DNA of 64,000 nucleotides from Candidatus Caldatribacterium sp. (lineage in GTDB: Bacteria > Atribacterota > Atribacteria > Atribacterales > Caldatribacteriaceae), in the NCBI GenBank assembly GCA_025060675.1, contig JANXBI010000046.1, positions 1-64,000 on the forward strand. The letters are read 5' to 3'. Of the stretch, positions 50,094-57,414 are shown piece by piece. The stretch's first letter is position 1. Each line of letters begins with the position of its first letter. A program made the position numbers and the translations under genes. The notes below the pieces were generated by a model. That model saw nothing but the letters and a program-made list of their open reading frames with translations. It searched no databases and was not told where the DNA came from.

Positions 50094-50592
50094 GAGGCTC
50101 TCCTGAGAGAGGGTGCAAGGGGGGGAAAGAGGTGTTCTTGTTTGTTCCGCGTGGACTGAGGATGTTCTTCTCTTCTTCCAAGCTCTTTACCCTCTGGGAA
50201 TCTCTTTCGCCTCTTGAGAGCCTCGCAAGCGGTCCGTGCCTTTTGGGCTCCCACAGGCAATCCTCTGCGGGATGGAGCCTCCCGGCCTTCGTGGAAGGGT
50301 GTTCACTTGGAAGGGAACCCTTTCGGCGGCTTCTAGACCGTGTTCTCAACCCTCAATGTCTAGCCCTGCCAGACATTCCCATTGAGGGGCTGCAGAAGGG
50401 GGACTAACCAAAACCCAGTGTAACCTTTCTCTTGGGGAGCGAAGGCCTGGGAAAGGTGTTAGTGGTTTCCTTCGAAACTTGACATGGGTCGATTGTCGAC
50501 ACGAACGCTGCATTTGATGTCCGTAGACCGTTCCTTGACCATCGTCTGGGCTGGGGAGTGCCCATGAACGTGCCTTCTGTGGAGAAGGCTTT
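50094..50592 (+). ncRNA. Candidate large structured RNA between encapsulin and secA genes
   Basis: No convincing gene lies in 50087-50675. On the plus strand many perfect inverted repeats nest or follow one another: GAGGCTCTC 50094-50102 with 50216-50224; inside it AGAGGGT 50108-50114 with 50189-50195 and AAAGAG 50126-50131 with 50183-50188; GGCTCC 50246-50251 with 50274-50279; AAGGG 50295-50299 with 50318-50322; CCCTCAAT plus GTCT 50350-50361 with AGAC 50371-50374 and ATTGAGGG 50381-50388; ACTAAC 50403-50408 with 50458-50463 enclosing ACCTTTC 50423-50429 with 50451-50457; GTTTC/GAAAC 50465-50478; GTCGA/TCGAC 50488-50500; GCCTTCT/AGAAGGC 50572-50589 followed by TTTGCCTT, terminator-like. It matches no RNA family I know (not RNase P, tmRNA, 6S or SRP RNA). 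An open frame 50132-50407 is the competing reading. Confidence 0.35.
50132..50407 (+). other. Doubtful small open frame within the encapsulin-secA gap
   Basis: A 91-codon open frame starting at GTG after a G-rich stretch, with protein-like words such as GWSLPAFVEGCSLG and FRRLLDRVLNP; after its TAA the same frame stays fairly open (to a TGA near 50480). It could be a small unknown protein or a decayed gene. I rank it below the structured-RNA reading because the paired segments run straight through it and I recognise no family. Confidence 0.2.
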
Positions 50593-50631
50593 GCCTTGGA
50601 ACCTCTCTCATCGTAGTCTAGTATTTTTCTG

Positions 50632-50640
50632 TGTTATAAT
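50632..50640 (+). promoter_or_regulatory. Extended -10 promoter of secA
   Basis: TGT followed by a perfect TATAAT, 35 bp before the secA ATG. No clear -35 at 16-18 bp. Probably starts the secA-prfB part of the plus-strand run. Confidence 0.6.
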
Positions 50641-50675
50641 GGTACTTGCTTTCATGTAACTTTAGGAGGAAGGGT

Positions 50676-53339
50676 ATGTTTGCCCTCTTGAAAGAAGCGT
50701 GGGCGCGGAAGGTTCAGGAACGCATCATCCGGGAGCTCCAAAGAAAGTACGTTGAACCTATCAATGCCTTAGAAGAACGTATGCGTTCCCTCTCTGATCG
50801 GGAACTCTCTCAGAAAACGGAGGAGTTTCGAGAACGGTTGGCACGGGGCGCAACGCTTGACGACTTGCTCCATGAGGCCTTTGCCACTGTCCGAGAGGTT
50901 GCTCGGCGAGTTTTGGGGATGCGTCCTTTCGATGTGCAAATTATGGGAGCGGTGGTGCTCCATCAGGGGAAAATTGCCGAGATGCAGACAGGCGAAGGCA
51001 AAACTCTTGTCGCCACGATGCCTGCCTATCTCAACGCCCTCACAGGGAAAGGTGTCCATATCGTTACGGTCAATGATTACCTTGCCAAGCGTGACCGCTA
51101 CTGGATGGGGCCAATCTTTGAGTTTCTCGGGCTTTCAGTTGGACTTATTCAGCACGAGTCAACTCTTGAGGAACGCAAAAGGGCTTACCGATGCGATATT
51201 ACTTATGGGACGAATGTGGAGTTTGGTTTTGACTACCTTCGGGATAACATGGCCCTGCGTAAGGAAGACGTGGTTCAGCGGGGACTCCACTATGCCATTA
51301 TTGACGAGGTGGACTCTATCCTTATCGATGAGGCACGAACACCTCTTATCATTTCAGGACCAGCGGAGGAGAATACGGAAATCTACTACAAAATCGATCG
51401 GGTGGTTCGGAAGCTCCTCCCAAAAGAGGATTTCGATTTTGAGGAGAAAACCCGTTCAGTCTGGCTCACTGAGAAAGGTATTGCTAAGGTTGAGAAACTC
51501 TTGCACGTTGAGAATCTCTATGAAGAGACAGGAAAGGGGACTCTGGAGCATCTTGTCCGGCAGGCGCTTCGCGCACACTACCTTTACAGAAGAGACGTAG
51601 ATTACGTCGTCAAAGATGGTCAGGTTATTATCGTGGACGAGTTTACTGGCCGTCTCATGTACGGCCGGCGATACAGCGATGGTCTTCATCAAGCCATTGA
51701 AGCAAAAGAAGGTCTCCAAGTAGCTAGCGAGAATCAGACCCTTGCCTCAATCACCTACCAAAACTACTTCCGAATGTACGAGAAAATCTGTGGCATGACA
51801 GGTACGGCGAAAACTGAAGAAGAAGAGTTCATCTACACCTATGGGATGCCGGTTGTAGTCATTCCTACGAACAAACCCCTCCGTCGTACGACCCTTCCTG
51901 ATGTCATCTATCGTACGGAGAGGGAGAAGTTCGAGGCTGTGGTGCGGGAAATTGAGAAACTCCATGCGTTAGGGCGTCCAGTCCTTGTGGGAACGACCTC
52001 TATTGAAAAATCGGAGCGTCTGAGCGAAATGCTCAAAAAGCGAGGCATTCCGCATCAGGTACTCAATGCCAAACACCATGAAAGGGAGGCAGAAATCATC
52101 GCCCAGGCGGGACGCAAAGGATCGGTAACTATCTCGACGAACATGGCTGGCCGCGGAACAGATATCCTCCTTGGAGGGAATCCCGACTTCCTTGCGAAGC
52201 GGAGCATGCGTGAGATGGGTTTTCCGGAACACGTCATTGTCCGCTTAAGCCTTGGGATTCCTACCGATGACCCTGAGGTTCAGAGAGCTCGTGAAGTGTA
52301 TCGAGAGCTCTACGCGCGCTTTAAGGAAGAAACTGACCGTGAAGCCGAAGAGGTTAAGGCCCTTGGTGGTCTCCACGTCATTGGTACAGAGCGTCACGAG
52401 AGTCGCCGCATCGACAATCAGCTTCGGGGTCGAGCGGGGCGCCAAGGAGACCCAGGATCATCACAATTTTTCCTCTCTCTTGAAGATGATCTCTTACGTC
52501 TTTTTGTGCCGGAGCGTCTTGCAGCTATCATGGCTCGTTTTGGCATGGAAGAGGGAGTCCCCATCGAACATCCCCTGGTGACTCGTCTTGTGGAAGCAGC
52601 CCAGAAGCGGGTTGAGGGGTATCACTTCAGCATCCGGAAGACCCTCCTCCAGTACGATGATGTTATGAACAAGCAACGTGAAGTTATCTATGCCCAGCGC
52701 CGCCGGGTTCTCTTTGAAGAGGATCTCCGCCCTTTCGTGTACGATATGCTCGACAAAGTCCTTGAGGACCTTACCGCAGCATATGCCAGTGAGCATCTGT
52801 ACCCGGAAGAGTGGGACTTTGAAGGGTTGAAAGGACGCCTTCGCTTCCTCTTCGGGATAGAGTTCGACGTCCCCGAAGAAGAACGCTTAACGCTTACTCC
52901 GAAAACGCTTCGGGAGAAGCTTTTTGAGGCTCTAAAGGTTACGTATGAGCGTCGGGTGCGGGAAATTGGTGAAGAGGTTTTCCGAGACATCGAGCGGTAC
53001 GTACTCCTTCGGGTTGTGGATTACCATTGGAAGGACCACCTCCACAACATGGATCACCTCAGGGAGGGTATTGGTCTTCGAGCAGTGGGGCAAAAGGACC
53101 CCTTTGTGGAGTACCAGCTCGAAGCTTTTGAAATGTTCCAGAATATGGTGGCAGCCATTCGCGAGGATACGTTGCGGTACCTTTTCCATGTTCGCGTGGT
53201 ACCGCAAGGAAAAAAAGAAGAGCCTCGGAAAGCTCCGGTGGCAAAGGTTCCAGAACGGTCTCAGAAACGAGTGGGCCGGAACGATCCATGTCCATGTGGG
53301 AGTGGCTTGAAGTACAAGTACTGTTGCGGGAAAAGGTGA
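50676..53339 (+). CDS. secA: Preprotein translocase ATPase SecA
   Basis: 887 residues. Walker A region EMQTGEGKTLVA, Walker B/DEAD box VDEVDSILIDEARTPLI, helicase II motifs STNMAGRGTDI and RRIDNQLRGRAGRQGD, and a C-terminal zinc finger NDPCPCGSGLKYKYCCGKR that binds SecB or the ribosome. SecA drives unfolded proteins through SecYEG. ATG 50676 has a TAGGAGGAAG site; the open frame starts ten codons earlier but without a site. prfB follows 15 bp downstream, a common bacterial neighbourhood. Confidence 0.98.
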   Translation: MFALLKEAWARKVQERIIRELQRKYVEPINALEERMRSLSDRELSQKTEEFRERLARGATLDDLLHEAFATVREVARRVLGMRPFDVQIMGAVVLHQGKIAEMQTGEGKTLVATMPAYLNALTGKGVHIVTVNDYLAKRDRYWMGPIFEFLGLSVGLIQHESTLEERKRAYRCDITYGTNVEFGFDYLRDNMALRKEDVVQRGLHYAIIDEVDSILIDEARTPLIISGPAEENTEIYYKIDRVVRKLLPKEDFDFEEKTRSVWLTEKGIAKVEKLLHVENLYEETGKGTLEHLVRQALRAHYLYRRDVDYVVKDGQVIIVDEFTGRLMYGRRYSDGLHQAIEAKEGLQVASENQTLASITYQNYFRMYEKICGMTGTAKTEEEEFIYTYGMPVVVIPTNKPLRRTTLPDVIYRTEREKFEAVVREIEKLHALGRPVLVGTTSIEKSERLSEMLKKRGIPHQVLNAKHHEREAEIIAQAGRKGSVTISTNMAGRGTDILLGGNPDFLAKRSMREMGFPEHVIVRLSLGIPTDDPEVQRAREVYRELYARFKEETDREAEEVKALGGLHVIGTERHESRRIDNQLRGRAGRQGDPGSSQFFLSLEDDLLRLFVPERLAAIMARFGMEEGVPIEHPLVTRLVEAAQKRVEGYHFSIRKTLLQYDDVMNKQREVIYAQRRRVLFEEDLRPFVYDMLDKVLEDLTAAYASEHLYPEEWDFEGLKGRLRFLFGIEFDVPEEERLTLTPKTLREKLFEALKVTYERRVREIGEEVFRDIERYVLLRVVDYHWKDHLHNMDHLREGIGLRAVGQKDPFVEYQLEAFEMFQNMVAAIREDTLRYLFHVRVVPQGKKEEPRKAPVAKVPERSQKRVGRNDPCPCGSGLKYKYCCGKR

Positions 53340-53354
53340 AAGGAGGAACATCGT

Positions 53355-54450
53355 ATGCAGCTTGACCTTTCTGAGGGTCTTTCGCTCATCCGGAGAAAAC
53401 TCGAAGAGATTGGAGGGTATCTTTGAGAAGGAAAAGGTTCCCGAGAAGATAAAGTCTATCGAGCTTGAGATGTCCCGGGGGGACTTCTGGGAGAAGGAGG
53501 AAAAGCAAGCCACCCTCCTGGCAGAGTACCGGAAGTACCGGCAGGTGTTTGATGCGTACATGGACCTCAGAAAACGCCTTGAAGATGCGGAAGAGCTCGT
53601 CCATCTTGTGGCTCCTGAGGACAGTGAGTACCGAGAACTCGTTGAAGAGGTGAAGAAGCTCTCCGAGGCGGTCGAAGACCTCGATATTCGCCTCCTCTTT
53701 CGTAGAGAAGAGGATCGGAACAACGCTATCGTAACCATCCATTCTGGTGCAGGAGGAACAGAATCCCAGGACTGGGTGGAAATGCTCTTTCGGATGTACT
53801 TGCGTTTTTGTGAGCGGAAGGGTTTTGAGGTTCGGGTTACCGATGTCCTTGAGGGAGAAGAGGCAGGATTGAAACACGTCACCTTTCTCGTTCAAGGAGA
53901 GTACGCCTATGGATATCTCCGTTCAGAACACGGGGTCCATCGCCTTATCCGAATTTCCCCCTTTGACGCTAACAAGCGTCGCCACACGACCTTTGCCCTT
54001 GTGGACGTCATCCCTGAAATCGGTGAAGACGTGAAAATTGAGATTAACCCACAAGACCTCAGAATCGAGACTTTCCGTGCCAGTGGCCACGGAGGACAAC
54101 ATGTCAACGTTACGGACTCTGCTGTCCGAATAACCCACATTCCAACTGGTATCGTCGTGCAGTGCCAGAACGAGCGTTCCCAACACCAGAACAAGGCCGT
54201 GGCCATGCGGATTCTGCGGGCACGCCTTTATGAGTACTACCGAGAAGAACAGCTGAAAAAAATTCAGGAGCTCAAGGGAGAACGAAAGGATATTGCTTGG
54301 GGAAACCAAATTCGAACGTATGTGTTCCACCCGTATACCTTGGTCAAAGACCATCGTACCGGACACGAGACCGGAAACATTGAGCGGGTTATGGATGGAG
54401 AAATTGACGATTTCATAGAGGCATTTCTGAAGAAAGAGCGGAGCTTATGA
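53355..54450 (+). CDS. prfB: Peptide chain release factor 2, with programmed +1 frameshift
   Basis: Release factor 2, about 364 residues after frameshifting; terminates at UGA and UAA. Translation starts at ATG 53355 (MQLDLSEGLS, RRKLEEIGGYL) and meets TGA at 53424-53426; a +1 shift at CTT gives GAG at 53425 and the frame that runs to 54450. The recognition tripeptide SPF is in RISPFDANKRR and the catalytic GGQ in SGHGGQHVNVTD. The gene is autoregulated: when the factor is scarce, the ribosome slips and makes more. Its stop overlaps the next gene by 4 bp. Confidence 0.96.
53413..53426 (+). promoter_or_regulatory. prfB programmed frameshift site
   Basis: GGAGGG TAT CTT TGA: an internal Shine-Dalgarno-like GGAGGG, 3 bases, the slippery CTT, and the in-frame TGA, spaced exactly as in the E. 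coli prfB site. The base after TGA is G, not the usual C. Confidence 0.93.
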
Positions 54451-55256
54451 AGGTTTACGCTCTTGTTGGTCCTACAGGAACAGGGAAAAGCTATCGAGCT
54501 CCCCACCTTGCGGCAGAACACGGTATCGATTGCATCATTGACGATGGTCTTCTCATTGCTTCGGGGAAAATCCTTGCGGGGAGGTCTGCGAAGGTCGAGC
54601 TCAGCAAAATCCGCGCTGCGAAGGTCGCCGTATTTTACTTTCCAGACCATCGAGATGAGGTGAAAAGGGCGCTTCGAGAACTTGCCCCTCAAAAAGTCTT
54701 AATCCTTGGTATTTCCCTTCCTATGGTGGAGAAAATCTGTGAACGGTTGGAGCTCCCTTTTCCCGAGGTCGTGTGGGATATTTTCGACCTTGCCCCTTTA
54801 GACGAGATTCAGCTTGCCCTTATTGCCCGGGAATCGGAGGGGAAGCATACTATCCCTGTGCCTCTTGTGGAAGTTAAGCGGAACCTCTGGGGAGCGATTA
54901 CCGATGCGCTTCCGGTAGGTGTGTGGCGATGGTTCTATGCCTCGAGGGAGAAAACGGTTGTCCGTCCGCCTTTCAGCTACCTGGGGAAACTTGTGGTGAG
55001 CGAGAACGCTTTGCGGACCCTTGTGTTTCTTTGCCTTGCGCATACCCCTTGGGTCAGGAAAATTACCGACATCACTCTCCATCGCACAGAGAGAGGACTT
55101 GAGGTGGAGCTCGTTTGCGTGCTTCAGGACGGCTTCCCAGTCTCCCGAGTGTGCCGTTTCCTCCAGAGGTACCTCAAAGAGCGCGTAGAGTACCTCACCG
55201 GCGTAGAACTCCAGGCAGTGCATCTTGATGTGGAGGAGATTGTCTTTCTCTCTTGA
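54447..55256 (+). CDS. P-loop NTPase with C-terminal Asp23/Gls24-like domain
   Basis: 269 residues. Residues 1 to about 175 form a P-loop nucleotide-binding domain with Walker A GPTGTGKS (8-15) and DDGLLI following; residues about 183-267 read as an Asp23/Gls24 (DUF322)-like domain: SENALRTLVFLCLAHTPWVR, then GLEVELVCVLQDGFPVSRVC, and TGVELQAVHLDVEEIVF. Asp23 proteins are envelope or stress-associated in Firmicutes. The joint architecture is unusual to me. It overlaps prfB by 4 bp. Exact role unknown; a link to envelope homeostasis is inferred from the domain and the later genes. Confidence 0.65.
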   Translation: MKVYALVGPTGTGKSYRAPHLAAEHGIDCIIDDGLLIASGKILAGRSAKVELSKIRAAKVAVFYFPDHRDEVKRALRELAPQKVLILGISLPMVEKICERLELPFPEVVWDIFDLAPLDEIQLALIARESEGKHTIPVPLVEVKRNLWGAITDALPVGVWRWFYASREKTVVRPPFSYLGKLVVSENALRTLVFLCLAHTPWVRKITDITLHRTERGLEVELVCVLQDGFPVSRVCRFLQRYLKERVEYLTGVELQAVHLDVEEIVFLS

Positions 55257-55281
55257 CATTCCCTAAGGTATCTGGTAGGAA
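55253..55281 (+). promoter_or_regulatory. Possible promoter of the carboxyltransferase genes
   Basis: TTGACA (55253-55258), overlapping the upstream stop codon, a 17-bp spacer and TAGGAA with TGG before it. The -35 is perfect, the -10 poor. Confidence 0.4.
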
Positions 55282-55308
55282 ATACCAAAACTCGTGAGGC
55301 GAAGTTCT

Positions 55309-56868
55309 ATGTCCCGCAAGACGATGGAGGAACTCCTTGCGGAGCTCAAGGAAAAGGAAGGTGCGCTCCTTAAGGGTGGTGGGGATAAGGCTATTGAGAA
55401 GCAACGCCAAAGTGGGAAGCTCACCGCCCGAGAACGCATCGCCCTCCTCCTTGATGAGGGGAGTTTTGAAGAGGTTGACCTTTTCGTTGAGCACCGGGCG
55501 GAGAAATTCGGCATGCCTGAGAAGAAGCTTCCGGCTGATGGTGTGGTCACGGGATTTGGGACCATCGACGGCCGGGTTGTCTTCGTGTACTCTCAGGATT
55601 TCACCGTTATGGGTGGGTCCTTAGGGGAAATGCAGGCGAAGAAAATCTGTAAAATCATGGACATGGCGCTGAAGGTGGGTGCTCCTCTTGTGGGCATCAA
55701 CGATTCGGGAGGGGCACGGATTCAAGAAGGCATCGATTCCCTTTCAGGGTATGGGCAAATCTTTTTCCGGAATACTCAGGCTTCTGGGGTCATTCCCCAG
55801 ATTGCTGTTATCGCTGGTCCTTGTGCTGGAGGAGCAGTATACTCCCCGGCGCTTATGGACTTCATCTTCATGATTGAGGGAACAAGCCGGATGTTCGTCA
55901 CTGGTCCTCAGGTTGTCAAGGCGGCAACGGGCGAGGAAGTTTCTGCGGAGGAACTCGGAGGAGCAATGACCCATGCAACAAGAAGCGGTGTTGCTCACTT
56001 CATAGCTCGGACGGAGGAAGAGTGTTTCCAAGATGTTCGGAGGTTACTCTCGTTCCTTCCAGCGAATAACGCCGAGGACCCTCCTTACGTAGAAACGGGA
56101 GATCCACTGGAGCGTCAGGAAGAACGCTTGCTCCATATCGTTCCCACCAATCCCAACAAACCGTACGATGTGAAGGAAGTCATCCGGGCTATCGTGGATC
56201 ACGGGGAGTTTTTCGAGGTCCATAAGAATTTTGCGAAGAACATCGTTGTCGGATTTGCCAGGATTGGTGGTTATGTTGTGGGTATCGTGGCGAATCAGCC
56301 GTATCACCTTGCAGGGTGCTTGGATATCGATTCTGCTGACAAGGCCTCTCGTTTTATCCGGTTCTGCGATTGCTTCAATATCCCTCTCGTGACTCTTGTG
56401 GATGTGCCTGGGTTTTTACCGGGAACGAATCAGGAGTTTGGAGGCATTATTCGCCATGGAGCGAAGATGCTTTATGCGTACTCTGAGGCCACGGTCCCAA
56501 AAATTACGGTCATCCTTCGTAAGGCCTATGGCGGTGCGTACCTGGCCATGTGTAGTCGGGATCTTGGGGCAGATATGGTCTTTGCGTGGCCGACTGCAGA
56601 AATCGCCGTCATGGGTGCAGAAGGAGCGGTGGAGATTATCTTCCGCCGGGAAATCGAGAGTGCTCTCGACCCTGAGAGAGAGCGGGAACGGCTCCTTGAG
56701 GCTTATCGTCAGGAATTCTATAACCCCTACCAAGCGGCTCGACGAGGGTATGTGGACCAGGTCATCGACCCGCGTCATACCCGTCTGAAAATCGGACGAG
56801 CCCTTGAGGTCTTCTGGTCGAAGCGGGAGGAGCGAAGGGGGAGAAAGCATGGGAATTTCCCCGTGTGA
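55309..56868 (+). CDS. mmdA: Acyl-CoA carboxyltransferase (methylmalonyl-CoA decarboxylase alpha / propionyl-CoA carboxylase beta type)
   Basis: 519 residues of the carboxyltransferase family. KQRQSGKLTARERIALLLDEGSF-type start, VYSQDFTVMGGSLGE, GINDSGGARIQEG, AGPCAGGAVYSPAL and VDVPGFLPGTNQE are family signatures. It transfers carboxyl groups between an acyl-CoA (methylmalonyl- or propionyl-CoA) and biotin. ATG 55309 is preferred to GTG 55294 because GAGG lies eight bases upstream. The small protein and biotin carrier follow, the decarboxylase arrangement, but the sodium-pump membrane subunit is not present in the window. Confidence 0.92.
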   Translation: MSRKTMEELLAELKEKEGALLKGGGDKAIEKQRQSGKLTARERIALLLDEGSFEEVDLFVEHRAEKFGMPEKKLPADGVVTGFGTIDGRVVFVYSQDFTVMGGSLGEMQAKKICKIMDMALKVGAPLVGINDSGGARIQEGIDSLSGYGQIFFRNTQASGVIPQIAVIAGPCAGGAVYSPALMDFIFMIEGTSRMFVTGPQVVKAATGEEVSAEELGGAMTHATRSGVAHFIARTEEECFQDVRRLLSFLPANNAEDPPYVETGDPLERQEERLLHIVPTNPNKPYDVKEVIRAIVDHGEFFEVHKNFAKNIVVGFARIGGYVVGIVANQPYHLAGCLDIDSADKASRFIRFCDCFNIPLVTLVDVPGFLPGTNQEFGGIIRHGAKMLYAYSEATVPKITVILRKAYGGAYLAMCSRDLGADMVFAWPTAEIAVMGAEGAVEIIFRREIESALDPERERERLLEAYRQEFYNPYQAARRGYVDQVIDPRHTRLKIGRALEVFWSKREERRGRKHGNFPV

Positions 56869-57040
56869 CGCAAGTGTGGGAGTCAAACCGGAAGTTGTTG
56901 CCGCTATCGTTGCAGCGCTCATGGAGTTCTTCGAGGCTGAGAAAGGCCCACGGTATCGGCCGTACGTTCCGCGAAAAAGTTGCGCTTGGAAAGCTCTTGC
57001 GCTTCGGGAGGGGGCATTGCGGATTCGTCTGGGGAGGTAA
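56849..57040 (+). CDS. Small decarboxylase-associated subunit (delta/epsilon-like)
   Basis: 63 residues overlapping the carboxyltransferase gene by 20 bp and followed at 5 bp by the biotin carrier. VKPEVVAAIVAALMEFF, then a basic end SCAWKALALREG, resembles the C-terminal part of decarboxylase delta subunits and the small epsilon subunit of methylmalonyl-CoA decarboxylases, which stabilise the complex. There is no membrane anchor, unlike full delta/OadG subunits. The call rests on position and a short pattern. Confidence 0.6.
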   Translation: MGISPCDASVGVKPEVVAAIVAALMEFFEAEKGPRYRPYVPRKSCAWKALALREGALRIRLGR

Positions 57041-57045
57041 AAAGG

Positions 57046-57414
57046 ATGCGGAGGTTTCTCGTTCGAGTCAATGGTGAAACGTACGAAGTGGAAGTCATGG
57101 AGATTACGGCAGATGGGAAAAAGGAATTTGCCGTAAGCGGTGTGCAGAGGCTTGGGGCGACGAGATCTTCGGAGGGTCTCCTTCGGGTGACCACGACTGT
57201 CCGGGCTCCCATGCCGGGGCGTATCGTGGCGGTCAATGTGAAAAAAGGAGATGAGGTGCAAGCTGGGCAGGTAGCGATCATCCTTGAGGCCATGAAAATG
57301 GAGAACGAGATTCCCATAGAGCATAGTGGTATCGTTACCCAAGTGTACGTGGAAGAGAACGACACGGTGGATGTGGGGGATCCTCTCTTTGAAATTGAGG
57401 AGGTTCGTTCGTAG
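57046..57414 (+). CDS. Biotin carboxyl carrier protein (decarboxylase gamma type)
   Basis: 122 residues. The biotin attachment motif EAMKME has Lys84; upstream are the conserved VRAPMPGRIVAVNVKKGD and downstream VYVEENDTVDVGDPLFEIE. N-terminal MRRFLVRVNGETYEVEV is the usual lead of the oxaloacetate/methylmalonyl decarboxylase carrier. It shuttles carboxyl groups on biotin to and from the carboxyltransferase. ATG 57046 has GGGGAGG; the following gene overlaps its stop. Confidence 0.93.
   Translation: MRRFLVRVNGETYEVEVMEITADGKKEFAVSGVQRLGATRSSEGLLRVTTTVRAPMPGRIVAVNVKKGDEVQAGQVAIILEAMKMENEIPIEHSGIVTQVYVEENDTVDVGDPLFEIEEVRS

Noticed and set aside
50087..50675. RNase P RNA, tmRNA, 6S or SRP RNA in the encapsulin-secA gap
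   Set aside because: The GAGGAAAGTCC and ACAGAA motifs of RNase P, the TTCGA arm and CCA end of tmRNA, and the SRP Alu/S-domain motifs are absent on both strands as far as I can read.
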